Source of the DNA: an uncultured Verrucomicrobia subdivision 3 bacterium
Lineage (GTDB): Bacteria > Verrucomicrobiota > Verrucomicrobiia > Limisphaerales > UBA11358
DNA: 57,780 nt
NCBI GenBank assembly: GCA_903872345.1
Contig: CAIQKM010000086.1
Coordinates: 1 to 57,780, forward strand
Reading direction: 5' to 3'
Part shown: one piece after another, positions 16,715-26,100 of the stretch
How the letters are laid out: each line of letters begins with the position of its first letter
How positions within the stretch are numbered: the first letter of the stretch is position 1
Position numbers and translations under genes: made by a program
The notes under the pieces: model-generated
Database searches by the model: none
Told to the model about the DNA's origin: nothing
What the model saw: the letters and a program-made list of their open reading frames with translations, nothing else

Positions 16715-17325
16715 AGGTTAAAAGCGTTTTGAATGTCTTCGCCGGTGATGCCGGCTTCGTGCAGCCGCTGTTTGAGCGCGCGGCGCGCGTCGTGCAGCAT
16801 TTTATAGCCGGCGCTGCGGCTCGTGCCCAGCAGTTCGACAATTTGGTCGAACGGCAGCTCGCGCAATTCGCCGAGGATGGCCGCGCGCTGTTTGGGCGTT
16901 AAATCATTTTCGATGGCATGGCGGAGAACCGTCACCAGCCGCACGCGGTCCTCATCGGCACCCAGCACGTCGTCGGCGATCATGGCGGGTTCGGCCAGTC
17001 CGCCGCCTTCGGCGAGCAGCGCCTCGAGGGACACATCCTGCCAGCGTTTGCGGCGCAGCTCGGTAAACGCCACGTTCAGGGCGATGGCCTGCGCCCAGGT
17101 CGTAAATTTGCTGCGGCCTTGAAATTGGTCGAGCCGGTCCAGCACGCGCAACAGGCTTTCCTGGGCGAAATCCTCCAGGTGGGCCTCCCCAACGTCGCCC
17201 CGACCGCTCAAGGCGATGCGCAAGCCGTTATGCAACCGCTCGCGCAATGCCGCCACGGCGGCGGCTTGTTCGCCGCTGTCCGGGGCGCGCAAGGCGGCGG
17301 GCCAGTTGATCTCGCTTTCGGTCAC
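16711..17325 (-). CDS. ECF-type RNA polymerase sigma factor
   Basis: A 204-residue sigma-70 family protein. I start it at the GTG at 17325 (VTESEINWP); an ATG 114 bases upstream would give a proline-rich leader unlike the family and run into the next gene. Region 2 is FAQESLLRVLDRLDQF with KFTTWAQAIALNVAF, and region 4 is LTPKQRAAILGELRELPF followed by a helix-turn-helix, LLGTSRSAGYKMLHDAR. It should redirect RNA polymerase to stress genes, under control of the overlapping zinc-finger anti-sigma factor. The AhpD-like gene ends 41 bases upstream and may share its transcript. Confidence 0.88.
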   Translation of the reverse strand: MTESEINWPAALRAPDSGEQAAAVAALRERLHNGLRIALSGRGDVGEAHLEDFAQESLLRVLDRLDQFQGRSKFTTWAQAIALNVAFTELRRKRWQDVSLEALLAEGGGLAEPAMIADDVLGADEDRVRLVTVLRHAIENDLTPKQRAAILGELRELPFDQIVELLGTSRSAGYKMLHDARRALKQRLHEAGITGEDIQNAFNL

Positions 17326-17365
17326 GGCCGCAAAATACCCGAAACCAACCGGCCCGCGAGAACTA

Positions 17366-17929
17366 TTAATGGGCGCAGGCGCAACCGCCGGCGGCCAGTT
17401 TCGGGGCGGCGGGGAAATCCACCACGGTGCCGGCCACATGGTTGAAATAGTTGGTGAAGATGTTCAACGCGGTGTTGGCGACGATTTCGGCAATGTCGCC
17501 GTCGGTGTAACCGTGCGCGCGGAGACCGGTCACGTCTTCGTCGCTCACGTGACCGCGTTCGGTCACGATCTTTTGGGCAAAGGCCAGGGCGGCGGCGGTT
17601 TTCGGATCGCCGGCTTTCGCCGTCCGGGCGGCCAGGGCTTCGTCCGGGGTCAAGCCGGCCTTGCCGCCGAGCAGCGTGTGCGCGGCCACGCAATAGTCGC
17701 AGGCGTTGGTTTCGCCGACGACGAGCGAGATTTGTTCGCGCAGCCTGGCCGGGAGCGAACCTTTGGCCAGCGCGCCGCTGAAGGCGACATACGCATGGGC
17801 CGCCGCCGGCGATTGCGCGAGCGTGGCGACGAGGTTGGGAACCACGCCGAGCGCCTGCTTGACGCCGGTGAGGATTTGTTTCTGTTCGGTGGACGCGGAG
17901 TCCGCGTTGATGGTGGGAATGCGAGGCAT
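17366..17929 (-). CDS. AhpD-like carboxymuconolactone decarboxylase-family protein
   Basis: A 187-residue all-helical protein with the peroxidatic signature CDYCVAAH (CxxC plus following His). This marks it as an alkylhydroperoxidase-like member of the CMD family rather than a true decarboxylase. Upstream residues PARLREQISLVVGETNA fit the family. It probably reduces peroxides or disulfides in the cytoplasm. The C-terminus is odd, ending in GGCACAH with two extra cysteines. It is followed by the ECF sigma and anti-sigma genes and the exported peroxiredoxin, an arrangement consistent with a redox-responsive operon. Confidence 0.88.
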   Translation of the reverse strand: MPRIPTINADSASTEQKQILTGVKQALGVVPNLVATLAQSPAAAHAYVAFSGALAKGSLPARLREQISLVVGETNACDYCVAAHTLLGGKAGLTPDEALAARTAKAGDPKTAAALAFAQKIVTERGHVSDEDVTGLRAHGYTDGDIAEIVANTALNIFTNYFNHVAGTVVDFPAAPKLAAGGCACAH

Positions 17930-18092
17930 AATCTTATTTTGTTGGTTGTTTTGTTGTTCGCCGCAATACCGGCTTACTACTTCGATGCGGTGTGGATGGC
18001 ATTTCTTACCTCGAATTAAACGGCGGCAACCGGCAGCTTTCGTAGTCCGTCCTATTTCTGAAAACCAACCTGCCCGGGGACCGGCCGGTGTT

Positions 18093-19112
18093 TCAGTAGG
18101 TCAGGAGATCCAATTCTTTGACGCCCCGGTCGGTCAACTGCCAGCGGCTGCCGTGTTGGACCACCAGTTTGCGGCAGGGATGGGCGTGGTATTCGGCTTC
18201 GTTGACGGTGAGCAGCTGATATTTGCCGGAGCCTTTCATTTCCGAGGCGGCCCGGGGCAGCAGGGCAAAGGCGACGCCGTTGTAGTTCAGGGCGATTTCG
18301 TAGCCCGCGATGCCTTCCTTCTGGGCGCGCGGATTGGCCAGCACGAGCGGGGCGTAACGTTTCAGATAGGGGAATTGCGTGGCCCGGACCTGGACGCGGA
18401 ACAGTTCCGTCTGGGAGCGCAGGAAGGACAGCACGCTGAATTTACCGTCGCGCTCGGCGAGCAGGATGGCGAGGGGGTCGAGGCCGTTCAGGTTTTGGCC
18501 GTTCCAGATGCCGTGGTCGTTGCGTTCGCCGGGCAAATTTTTGCGGAACCAGGCCGAGAAGTGTTCGTTGACGAACACGTTGAGTTCGAAATGGCAATGG
18601 GCGCGTTCCTTGCCGATGCGTTCGCTGGTGTTGGAAGTGCGGCCCATGGTGGCGATGACTTCGCCGGTGCGGACGGTCCGGCCCACGGCGAGGCCGGGGG
18701 CGATTTCGCTGAGGTGGGCGTAGAGCGAATAGATTTCCACGCCTTCCAGGACGTGGCGGATGACGATGTATTTCCCGTAGTTGGAGAGCGCGGCCTTGGT
18801 GGTGATGTAGGCGACGGTGCCATCGGCGGTGGCCATTACGGGGTCGGTGGGTTCGCCCCGGCGGTCATGCTGCAGGCTGCGGATATCCAAGCCCTCGTGC
18901 ATCTGCCAGCCCTCGCTGCGGACGCAGCCGAAGCTGCCGCTGGTCCAGGGTTTCTCCGGCGCGGTGGGGGCCAGAAATTGCAATTCCTGACCGCCGGCAT
19001 AGAGCGCGTGATTGGCGGTGGGAAATTGGAACGGCGTTTGGGCGGAAAGTCTGGCCGCCCCCAGCCAGAGCGCCGCGCACAGCAGGGCGCAACCGAACCG
19101 GCGGCACGTCAT
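18093..19112 (-). CDS. M23-family peptidase (LytM-type endopeptidase), exported
   Basis: A 339-residue cell-wall hydrolase candidate. A signal peptide (ALLCAALWLGAARLSAQ) is followed by a LytM fold at about residues 60-200. The first zinc ligands are in HEGLDI (HxxxD form). The family's second motif is HxH, seen here as AHCHFELN. The region YIVIRHVLEGVEIYSLYAHLSEI is the typical core. The C-terminal 130 residues have no recognised domain. Its ATG overlaps the stop of the upstream lipoprotein gene by 4 bases, so they are cotranscribed. It probably cuts peptidoglycan cross-links in the periplasm. Confidence 0.88.
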   Translation of the reverse strand: MTCRRFGCALLCAALWLGAARLSAQTPFQFPTANHALYAGGQELQFLAPTAPEKPWTSGSFGCVRSEGWQMHEGLDIRSLQHDRRGEPTDPVMATADGTVAYITTKAALSNYGKYIVIRHVLEGVEIYSLYAHLSEIAPGLAVGRTVRTGEVIATMGRTSNTSERIGKERAHCHFELNVFVNEHFSAWFRKNLPGERNDHGIWNGQNLNGLDPLAILLAERDGKFSVLSFLRSQTELFRVQVRATQFPYLKRYAPLVLANPRAQKEGIAGYEIALNYNGVAFALLPRAASEMKGSGKYQLLTVNEAEYHAHPCRKLVVQHGSRWQLTDRGVKELDLLTY

Positions 19113-19645
19113 TTCATGGCTCCCTTGGAATTCTTTTTGGCGATGTTGTTCAGGCCCAGCACGAGGCGGTCGCTGTCTTCGCGGGAGAGATCGGGGGTGA
19201 AGGCGAGCAGGCCGTTCGCAATGCGATGGGTGATCAGCGGGGCGGCAATCCAGCGGCCGTCGGCTCCTTTTTCACCCCATTGGGCGAAAATGACGAGGTG
19301 TTTGCCGGGATTGGCGGCGGTGAACTGTTCCAGGGTCAGGGTGCCCATGGAGTTGAACTGGACTTCCACGGCAAAACCGCCGGGGGTGGCCATGACGGCG
19401 GCGGCGCCGATGTCGTCTTCGGAAAGAATGGGGGTGCGGTTGACGGTGACCGTGACGGGGGCGTTGCGGATGATGGAGATGGTGGTGGTGGTGCCGAGGT
19501 CGTTGGCCACGTCGGTTTTGGACTCCACGTGTACGCGCAGGGCGCTGACGAGCTTGTCCTGTTTATGCTTTTCCGATTCGCAGCCGGCCAGCAGGACGGC
19601 GGTTAATAATAAATAAAGGTTGAATAGTCTCACGTAAAAATTCAT
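19109..19645 (-). CDS. Lipoprotein of unknown function, coupled to the M23 peptidase
   Basis: A 178-residue protein starting at the ATG at 19645; longer readings lack a sensible signal. The N-terminus is a lipoprotein signal with lipobox LLAGC (Cys at about 23). The mature part contains VTVTVNRTPILSEDDI and a final YAJG-like beta/alpha pattern with AQWGEKGADGRWIAAPL. I do not recognise a family. It overlaps the M23 peptidase by 4 bases, so it is likely an accessory or targeting factor for that enzyme, anchored in a membrane. Confidence 0.7.
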   Translation of the reverse strand: MNFYVRLFNLYLLLTAVLLAGCESEKHKQDKLVSALRVHVESKTDVANDLGTTTTISIIRNAPVTVTVNRTPILSEDDIGAAAVMATPGGFAVEVQFNSMGTLTLEQFTAANPGKHLVIFAQWGEKGADGRWIAAPLITHRIANGLLAFTPDLSREDSDRLVLGLNNIAKKNSKGAMK

Positions 19646-19693
19646 AGTAACACCTACACAAAATCGCAACCAGCGAATAAAGTAAAGACAGTT

Positions 19694-19795
19694 ATGGGAA
19701 AACAGTACAATAAAGCGGAAAAGCGCAAACGCCGTGACAGCCAGATCAAACGCAAAAAAGCGGTGGTCAATGGGCTCAAATCCAAAAAAGCCTGA
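19694..19795 (+). CDS. 33-residue lysine/arginine-rich small basic protein
   Basis: ATG at 19694 to TGA at 19795 encodes 33 residues, beginning MGKQYNKAEKRKRRDS and ending in NGLKSKKA. More than a third of the residues are Lys or Arg and there is no hydrophobic segment. It is divergent from the lipoprotein gene and followed 20 bases later by a strong intrinsic terminator, which marks it as a real single-gene transcription unit. The composition suggests nucleic-acid or ribosome binding. No ribosome binding site better than AAAGACAG is seen. Too short for standard gene callers; I recognise no named family. Confidence 0.72.
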   Translation: MGKQYNKAEKRKRRDSQIKRKKAVVNGLKSKKA

Positions 19796-19814
19796 TCGGG
19801 GTTGCGCTGCTACC

Positions 19815-19854
19815 AATGAAAGGCCGTCCTTGCGGACGGCCTTTTTCATTTTTT
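19815..19854 (+). terminator. Intrinsic terminator after the small basic protein
   Basis: GGCCGTCC and GGACGGCC form a perfect 8-base stem with a 4-base loop (19822-19841). AATGAAA and TTTCATT-like flanks extend it, and a T-rich tract follows. Confidence 0.85.
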
Positions 19855-19949
19855 GGGGGGTGTTCGGAGGGGACGGGCGGCGGCCGAATTTTCTCGCGGT
19901 CAATCACTTCGCAGTTGGAAACCGGCGGGGAAAGTGCTAGACATGCGGC

Positions 19950-20816
19950 ATGAGAAAATCCGTTTTGCTGTTGTTGGCGCTCGTGCTGGCCGCCTGGAGC
20001 CGGGTTTCGGCCCAGATTGTCAGCGTGGAAGTGGCGTTTGAGCAGGACCAGTTTTTGCCGGGCGAATCCATCGTGGCGGCGGTCAAAATCACCAACCGTT
20101 CGGGGCAGCAACTGCACCTGGGCGCGGATGCGGGCTGGCTGGAATTCAGCATTGAATCCATGGACGGCTTCGTGGTGAAACGCAGCGGGGATCCCTCGGT
20201 GATCGGCGCCTTTGAGCTCGAATCCTCCCAGATGGGCACCAAGAAGGTGGAACTGGCCAACTGCTTTGATCTCAAACATACCGGCCGTTATAAGGTCACC
20301 GCCACGCTGCACATCCGGGCATGGGGCAAAGATGTGATGAGCAAGCCCGTGAGCTTTGACGTGATCCACGGGGCCAAGCTGTGGGAGCAAAACTTTGGCA
20401 TGCCCGCGACGGGCGGCCATCCGCCGGAAGTGCGCAAATTCGTGCTGGATGAGGCCAACTACCTGCGCACGCAGATCCGCCTTTATGTCTGCGTGATGGA
20501 TGATTCGGAAACGACGATTTACAAAGTTTCCGCGCTGGGCTCGATGGTGTCGTTTGGCCAGCCGGAGGCGCTGGTGGACAGCACGCAAAAGCTGCACGTG
20601 CTCTGGCAAAGCGGTTCCTCCGTCTATGCCTACAAGATAATTTCTTCATCCGGTGACGTGGTCGAACAGGCCATTTATGATTACATCGGCTCCCGCCCGC
20701 GTCTGGCCGTGGATGATCAGGGCAAAGTAACGGTGACCGGCGGCATCCCCCGGGTACACCCCGAAGGCATGCCCATGGTGCAGTCGCCGACGGATCTGAT
20801 GCCGACCGGGCATTGA
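19950..20816 (+). CDS. Exported protein of unknown function
   Basis: A 288-residue protein with a clear signal peptide (SVLLLLALVLAAWSRVSAQ). Residues 20-130 look like a beta-sandwich (VSVEVAFEQDQFLPGESIVAAVKITNR is a typical strand pattern of intracellular-protease-inhibitor or CARDB-like domains). The rest contains repeated short beta segments such as KLHVLWQSGSSVYAYKI, resembling propeller blades. No catalytic motif is seen. It follows the small-protein terminator and should have its own promoter. Confidence 0.72.
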   Translation: MRKSVLLLLALVLAAWSRVSAQIVSVEVAFEQDQFLPGESIVAAVKITNRSGQQLHLGADAGWLEFSIESMDGFVVKRSGDPSVIGAFELESSQMGTKKVELANCFDLKHTGRYKVTATLHIRAWGKDVMSKPVSFDVIHGAKLWEQNFGMPATGGHPPEVRKFVLDEANYLRTQIRLYVCVMDDSETTIYKVSALGSMVSFGQPEALVDSTQKLHVLWQSGSSVYAYKIISSSGDVVEQAIYDYIGSRPRLAVDDQGKVTVTGGIPRVHPEGMPMVQSPTDLMPTGH

Positions 20817-21074
20817 GGCCGCGAGGCGGCGAGGGTGGACGATGGAGGATGGATGGAACAAACGCTGGGGATCGTCGCAAAGGGAATCCAGCGGATGGGG
20901 CCAGTGTGCTGGGCTTATGGACATATCTGCAACATTTAAGTTCTGAGATCTGCGCACAAAATGAAAAATTGTATATAAGCATTCCCTCGTTTAAATGCTA
21001 AAGTTGAAAGCAGTCTAAACAACAGATCGCAAATGTGTTTTTACTAATTAGACAAATCCCAAAACCGGAATTGC
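20817..21074 (+). promoter_or_regulatory. AT-rich upstream region of the orphan kinase with two inverted repeats
   Basis: Base composition drops sharply in GC at about 20935. AGCATT-N10-AATGCT (20978-20999) and GTCTAA-N29-TTAGAC (21013-21053) are perfect 6-base inverted repeats ahead of the kinase ATG. Either may be an operator. No gene is seen here. At 20834-20856 there is a GGATGG-type short tandem sequence similar to one near 53815-53832. Confidence 0.35.
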
Positions 21075-22409
21075 ATGAAACAACTGGAAAAAATCGATGA
21101 AATTGGAAGGGGCGGATTTGGCATTGTTGACAGGGTAAAAGACCCCGCAGAGTCACTTTTTGCGAGAAAGACTTTTCATCCGAGTCCATCTATCCCCATA
21201 ACGGCACACGACCAGCTGCGGAAAAGATTCAAACGAGAAGTTTCAATTCAGGCAGAACTCGGAGGCCGAGAAATCTTGCCAGTCCTTTTTTCTGATTTAA
21301 ACACGGCTATCCCTTGGTTTGTGATGCCGCTTGCGAGCAAGACATACGAACAGCAGATTGCAGACGATAAAGCTTCTGGAAGTGTTGATATTGATGCAAT
21401 CGCAGACATTTTGAACGCTTTGGAGTATTTGCATGATTTGGGTTATGTGCATAGAGACTTGAATCCAAAAAATGTCCTCTATCACGAGGATCATTGGAAA
21501 TTGTCAGACCTTGGCGCAATTCTGCCGCCATCTGGGCAAACCGTAACCCTTACAGAGGACACGGTAATATATACCGAAAGATATTGCGCTCCCGAACAAA
21601 GAAGCGAATTTCATAATGCCAAGTCATCCGCAGATGTCTATTCATTCGGTTGTATTTTACATGATATTTTCGGCAGGGGGCAGAGGACGCCGTATGCCCG
21701 CCAAACCGCAGATGGAAAAATTGGGATGCTGATAGAAAAATGCACCGAGCTTAAACCCGAACGCAGACCATCCATTAAAGTGCTTCGGGGTATGCTCCTT
21801 GATACACTTGTTGAAATCGGTGGTCATTGCAAAATCTCAGACGAAAAATCTGAAGAATGGTTGCAAAAGCTTGGTTCAATTGACACATGGAATGATGATG
21901 ACTTTGGTGATTTTGCTAGGTTTTTTTCTCAATTGGATATTACAGAAAGAACCGAAGGCCATGAAAATGTCTATGTTTACTCACTATCCACGCCATTTCT
22001 GACGCGATTGCATTCTGAAGTTCTTGTAAAAATTATGAAACGAGGTGATGGGGTTGCCAGCGCAGTAATTGATAAGTACTGCGATTGGGCAAGGACAACA
22101 GAATTTGAATTCCACTTTTCAGATACAGTTTGCGGGTGTTTGGCTGCAGTTTTTGACGCTGGTGAAATTGCAACAAAGGCAATTGCCATGACCGCCCTCA
22201 TTGCTCTGGGTGAAACGCACAACCGCTTTTATATAATGAGAAGCTTGCTGCGCCGCTGTAAAACAGATAATCTCACAAGTGAGGTTGCCAAAAGGCTTGA
22301 AATTGAGATAAGAACTGAAGAAATGGAGCATCAATTCAAAAGATGCGTTGAGGTGACAGAATGGAAACTTCAAGAACTACACCCTGATTTGGCTAAACTC
22401 TGTGCTTGA
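21075..22409 (+). CDS. Orphan serine/threonine protein kinase with uncharacterised C-terminal domain
   Basis: A 444-residue kinase in an AT-rich island. The glycine loop is IGRGGFGIVDRV (about 10-21) and the ATP lysine is probably that of ARKTF. The catalytic loop is HRDLNPKN (residues 126-133), with Asn replacing the usual Lys. The metal motif is SDLGA instead of DFG, and the APE motif is CAPEQRS. The kinase domain ends near residue 245. The last 190 residues are mostly helical (IATKAIAMTALIALGETHNRF) and match no family I know. There is no transmembrane segment. Codon use and composition differ from the neighbours, suggesting transfer. Standalone kinases with this degenerate loop are often found in phage-defence settings, and a vapBC pair follows directly; that link is inference. 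Confidence 0.85.
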   Translation: MKQLEKIDEIGRGGFGIVDRVKDPAESLFARKTFHPSPSIPITAHDQLRKRFKREVSIQAELGGREILPVLFSDLNTAIPWFVMPLASKTYEQQIADDKASGSVDIDAIADILNALEYLHDLGYVHRDLNPKNVLYHEDHWKLSDLGAILPPSGQTVTLTEDTVIYTERYCAPEQRSEFHNAKSSADVYSFGCILHDIFGRGQRTPYARQTADGKIGMLIEKCTELKPERRPSIKVLRGMLLDTLVEIGGHCKISDEKSEEWLQKLGSIDTWNDDDFGDFARFFSQLDITERTEGHENVYVYSLSTPFLTRLHSEVLVKIMKRGDGVASAVIDKYCDWARTTEFEFHFSDTVCGCLAAVFDAGEIATKAIAMTALIALGETHNRFYIMRSLLRRCKTDNLTSEVAKRLEIEIRTEEMEHQFKRCVEVTEWKLQELHPDLAKLCA

Positions 22410-22432
22410 ACATTGTTTCTGCTGCCCCCCGT

Positions 22433-22852
22433 TTACTTAAGCGGATTAACGACATCCAAGCCCAATGGCTTCAATAATGCGAAGTGGGCCGTGTTGTTCG
22501 TAGCCATGCAGTGACCGGCCGCCAGACATTGGGCGGCCAGCAGGGAATCTTCACAGGAAATGGTGCGCCGTTCCTGTTTCAGAAACGCGGCGACCCGCTT
22601 CCACTGAACGAGGCTTTCCGGGGTGACGTGTTCGATGGCTTCGGCAAACTGACTTTCCGTTTCCGCCACCCGGGCCGCCAGAATTTCCCGGTGACTGGCG
22701 GGGGCTATTTCCACCCCGTAACGCATCTCCGCAATGCTCACACTGCTGATGAAACACTCGGCCTGGTTCGCTTTCAGCCATGTTTCCAGTTTGGCTGGCA
22801 GGTTTCGTTTGTGGGCCAGAGAAATAATGTCCGTGTCAATCAAGTAGCTCAT
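22433..22852 (-). CDS. vapC: VapC-type PIN-domain toxin
   Basis: A 139-residue PIN ribonuclease. The conserved acidic residues are visible: Asp in LIDTDIIS at the N-terminus, Glu in SIAEMRYG, and Asp in SCEDSLLAAQC. The terminal ATNNTAHF segment carries the usual late Asn/His pattern. The start is the ATG at 22852, which overlaps the antitoxin stop by 4 bases; a longer reading would cross the antitoxin gene. It should cleave RNA, possibly initiator tRNA as in other VapC proteins, unless bound by VapB. Confidence 0.9.
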   Translation of the reverse strand: MSYLIDTDIISLAHKRNLPAKLETWLKANQAECFISSVSIAEMRYGVEIAPASHREILAARVAETESQFAEAIEHVTPESLVQWKRVAAFLKQERRTISCEDSLLAAQCLAAGHCMATNNTAHFALLKPLGLDVVNPLK

Positions 22853-23097
22853 TTGAAGGGCAGGTGGTGGCGTTCCACTTTCGGAAATGGCACTTCCTGC
22901 CGTTGCAAATGCGCCAGCAACCCGACGGCACCGAGCCGGGTACGGACCCGGGGAGTGATGATCAAGCTTTGGCGTCCGTCGTTCGCCGGCCGGACATCGC
23001 AGGAGCCACCCAGCGCGAGACCGGCGAGTTTCCGCCATTTGACCGGAAACTGGGCCTGCCCTTTGGCGGTAATGGTGATGGTGTCAAAGTTTCGCAT
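22849..23097 (-). CDS. vapB: VapB-like antitoxin, AbrB/SpoVT swapped-hairpin type
   Basis: An 82-residue protein with an AbrB-like DNA-binding N-terminus (TITITAKGQAQFPVKWRKLAGLALG), followed by a tail ending in HHLPFK that probably wraps the toxin. It lies directly upstream of and overlaps vapC, in standard antitoxin-first order. It should autoregulate the operon. The distance from the beta-helix gene downstream shows that the pair is its own unit. Confidence 0.85.
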   Translation of the reverse strand: MRNFDTITITAKGQAQFPVKWRKLAGLALGGSCDVRPANDGRQSLIITPRVRTRLGAVGLLAHLQRQEVPFPKVERHHLPFK

Positions 23098-23169
23098 ACA
23101 TGTAATAATTCATTACTTCCTTGCGATTGTCAAACCGGCATTCGGTATAGGGGAATGAAACCCCGTTGG

Positions 23170-26100
23170 TTAATTCGCTTGCAGCCGGAAGAATTGGGCG
23201 GCGTTGGTGGATAGGGAGACGTTGAATTGCTGGGGGCCGCCGTTCCCGTAGAACGATCCGATGGTGCTCCACGAAGGCGGGTTCAGGCTGCTGCTGGTTT
23301 GCAGGTAGTAATAAATATTCGTCTGCGCGGCATATTGAATTTGCAGGCTGTTCGTGCCGCTTGCCACGAGTTGGAGGGCGGCGGGCAGGATGGGGAGCAC
23401 CAGGATATTGGTGGTGATGGAAACGCCGGCGGGATTGGCGACATTGTAGGCGGTTACGGTGACGGGGTAGGTGCCCGCATTTGTCCAAGTGTGACCGATA
23501 TAATAATCGGTGTTGGAGTTGATGATGCCGTCGCCCCACGACCAGACCAGCGAAGTGGCCCGGCCGCCGGTTTGCACGTTGAAGGCGTCGAGATGGCCGA
23601 CATAGAGCGGCCAGTAAGTCACCTGGATGACGGGGGTCAAAGATCCGGCATAATCCGCCAGGTTCACTTCGTAAGCGCCTATGGAGGGCGTGTTGCTCCA
23701 CGTTTCGCCCGCGAGATCCACTCCCTGCACGGCGAGCGGGGCGCCACGGCCCCGGCAGGGCGAGTTGGCACCGAGATGAAATTGAGTGTCAATAAATTGG
23801 GGGTTGGCGACCAGATTGCTGGTGCCGGTAATAAAAGAGGAGCTGGCGCAATATTGCAAAGAACCGCTCTGAACGTAGCAGTCAAGGCCCGAATAAAAGG
23901 CAATATTGCCGTAGATAATACTATTTACGGTCACACTGTTTGGTCCGGCATAGAGTCCGCCGCCAGCCTGGTATGCCGTATTGCCGGCAACTGTGCAGTT
24001 GGTTAGGAAAGTGCCATAAGCGCCGCCGCCAGAACTGGTGGCGGTGTTAGAAGTGATCAGGCAGTTTACCAGTGAGGCACCATAAGCGCCGCCACCATTC
24101 ACCGCCTGGTTGCCGCTGAGGATGCAGTTGTTCAAAACACCTATGGCAGCGGAAGGATATACGATATTACCGATGAAAAACGCTCCCCCGTTCACCCCGC
24201 CCCCGCCGTTATCGTTGCCAGTTGTTTGCGTGGCCCCGCCTTGCAGGGTGAAGCCGGTGACGGTGGCATTGGTGACCAACTGGCAGCAACGAACGGCCAG
24301 CGGGCCATTGGTGGTATTGGGATCCCAAGCGCCCTGAATGAAGGTATTGGTGGCGCCCGCCATGCTCAGGATAGTGACCGGTTGGGTCACGACGATCCGG
24401 TTGCTGGTGCCACCGTTGTAGGCACGGCCGCCAATGGCATAAGTGCCGTTGGTGGCGAGGACGAAATCGCCGGGGCTGGCGGCGTCAATGGCGGCTTGCA
24501 AGGTGTTGGCGGCGGTGGCCCACGTCAGGTAGGGGGCCGCGGGATTGGTGCTGCCGGGGTTGGCGCAATGGACGTTAATCTGGACGATGGCACTGGTGGT
24601 GCTGCCATAGCTGTTGGTAACGATCAGTTGGTAGGCACCGGCATCGGGGGCGTCGAACGGACTGACGAATAAGTTGGTGCCGTTCACGCTGTCATGACCA
24701 TTGGAGGTGAGCGGGCTGCCATTCAGAAGCCAGGAATAGGCGAGCGGCGGCTGGCCGGCGGCGGTGGCGGTGAGGGAGAGGGTGCGCGCGACCGGGGAGA
24801 ATTGTACGACCGGCTGGCTGGCCAACTCCGGCTGGGGAAGCCACTGGGCGCAGCCGATGGGGGGTGGATTGCTCCAGGTCAGCCCGCTGATATCGGTGAA
24901 GCTGGCGAGAATGGCCAGGCTGGTGCCGGCTCCGAGGCAGGGTGAAGTGGCGGCGAGGTGGTAGCCATCGGCCAGCACCTGCGGGTTGATGTCCATGTTC
25001 CCGGTCCCGCTGGCGAGCGGGTCGGAATCACAATAGTTCAGGGTGCAATTATTGCAATTGGTGGGGCCGGTATTGGCTCCCGATCCCGAGAGTTGGGGGT
25101 GAACCGAGTTCCCATAAATAATGCAGTTGGTGAGTTTTGAATTACTCATGGCACCACTGCTGCTGGCCTGATTACCGCCGGACAGATTGCCGCTGATGGT
25201 GCAATTGATGAGCGCACTTCCCGAATCAGCTCCGCCGTACAAATAGGTAGAGTTTTGGGTCAAAGCGCATCCTTTCAAGCTGCAACCCATGGTGCCGCCG
25301 CCGCCGCCAATGGCATAGTTGCCAGTGATCAGGCAATCATTTAGCACGGAGCCGTAGGCACCGCCACCGAGCCCCCATGGGGCTCCTATTTGCAAACTGC
25401 TCTTTGCTTGATTCCCGATCAACTCACAATTATTGAGCGTCACCTGATAGGCCCCGCCGCCATAGTAGTAGGATTGGTTGGTGGCGAGGATGCAGTTGTT
25501 CAGAACGCTGGTATTGGTGCTGGCCCCCCAGACGCCCCCACCGCTGCCGGAGGTTGAGGAGGCTGTGTAGCGAGTGGCTCCGCCGAGCAGGGTGAAGCCA
25601 TTTAAAATGGTGTTGTTCGTCAGCCAGACACAGCGGATGGCGGCGGGGCCGTTGGTGACGGTGGGGTTCCAGTTGCCTTCGATGATCGTGCTGGCGGGGC
25701 CATTGATGCTTTGGACGACGAGGGAGCGGTCCACGGCCAGCCGGTTGGTGATGACGCCGTCCATGGATTTCCCGCCGGTGGCGAAGATGCCGTTGGTGGC
25801 GAGGATGACATCGCCGGGGCTGGCGGCGGTGACAGCATCCTGCAGGTTGGTGGCGGCGGTGGCCCACGTCAGGTACGGCGGAACCGGATTGGTGCCGGCG
25901 GGATCGGCGCAGTGAATGACGAGCTGCACGATGGAGCTGGTGACCGTCCCGTAACTGTTGCTCGCCACCAGTTGGTACGCACCGGCATCCGAGTAGAGGA
26001 TGCTCGCGGCGAAGAGATTGGTGGTTTGGGAGCCGCTAAAATGGCCGTTGTCCTGGAGCGGGATGCCGTTCTGAAGCCAGAAACAGGCCGGGGGATTGGA

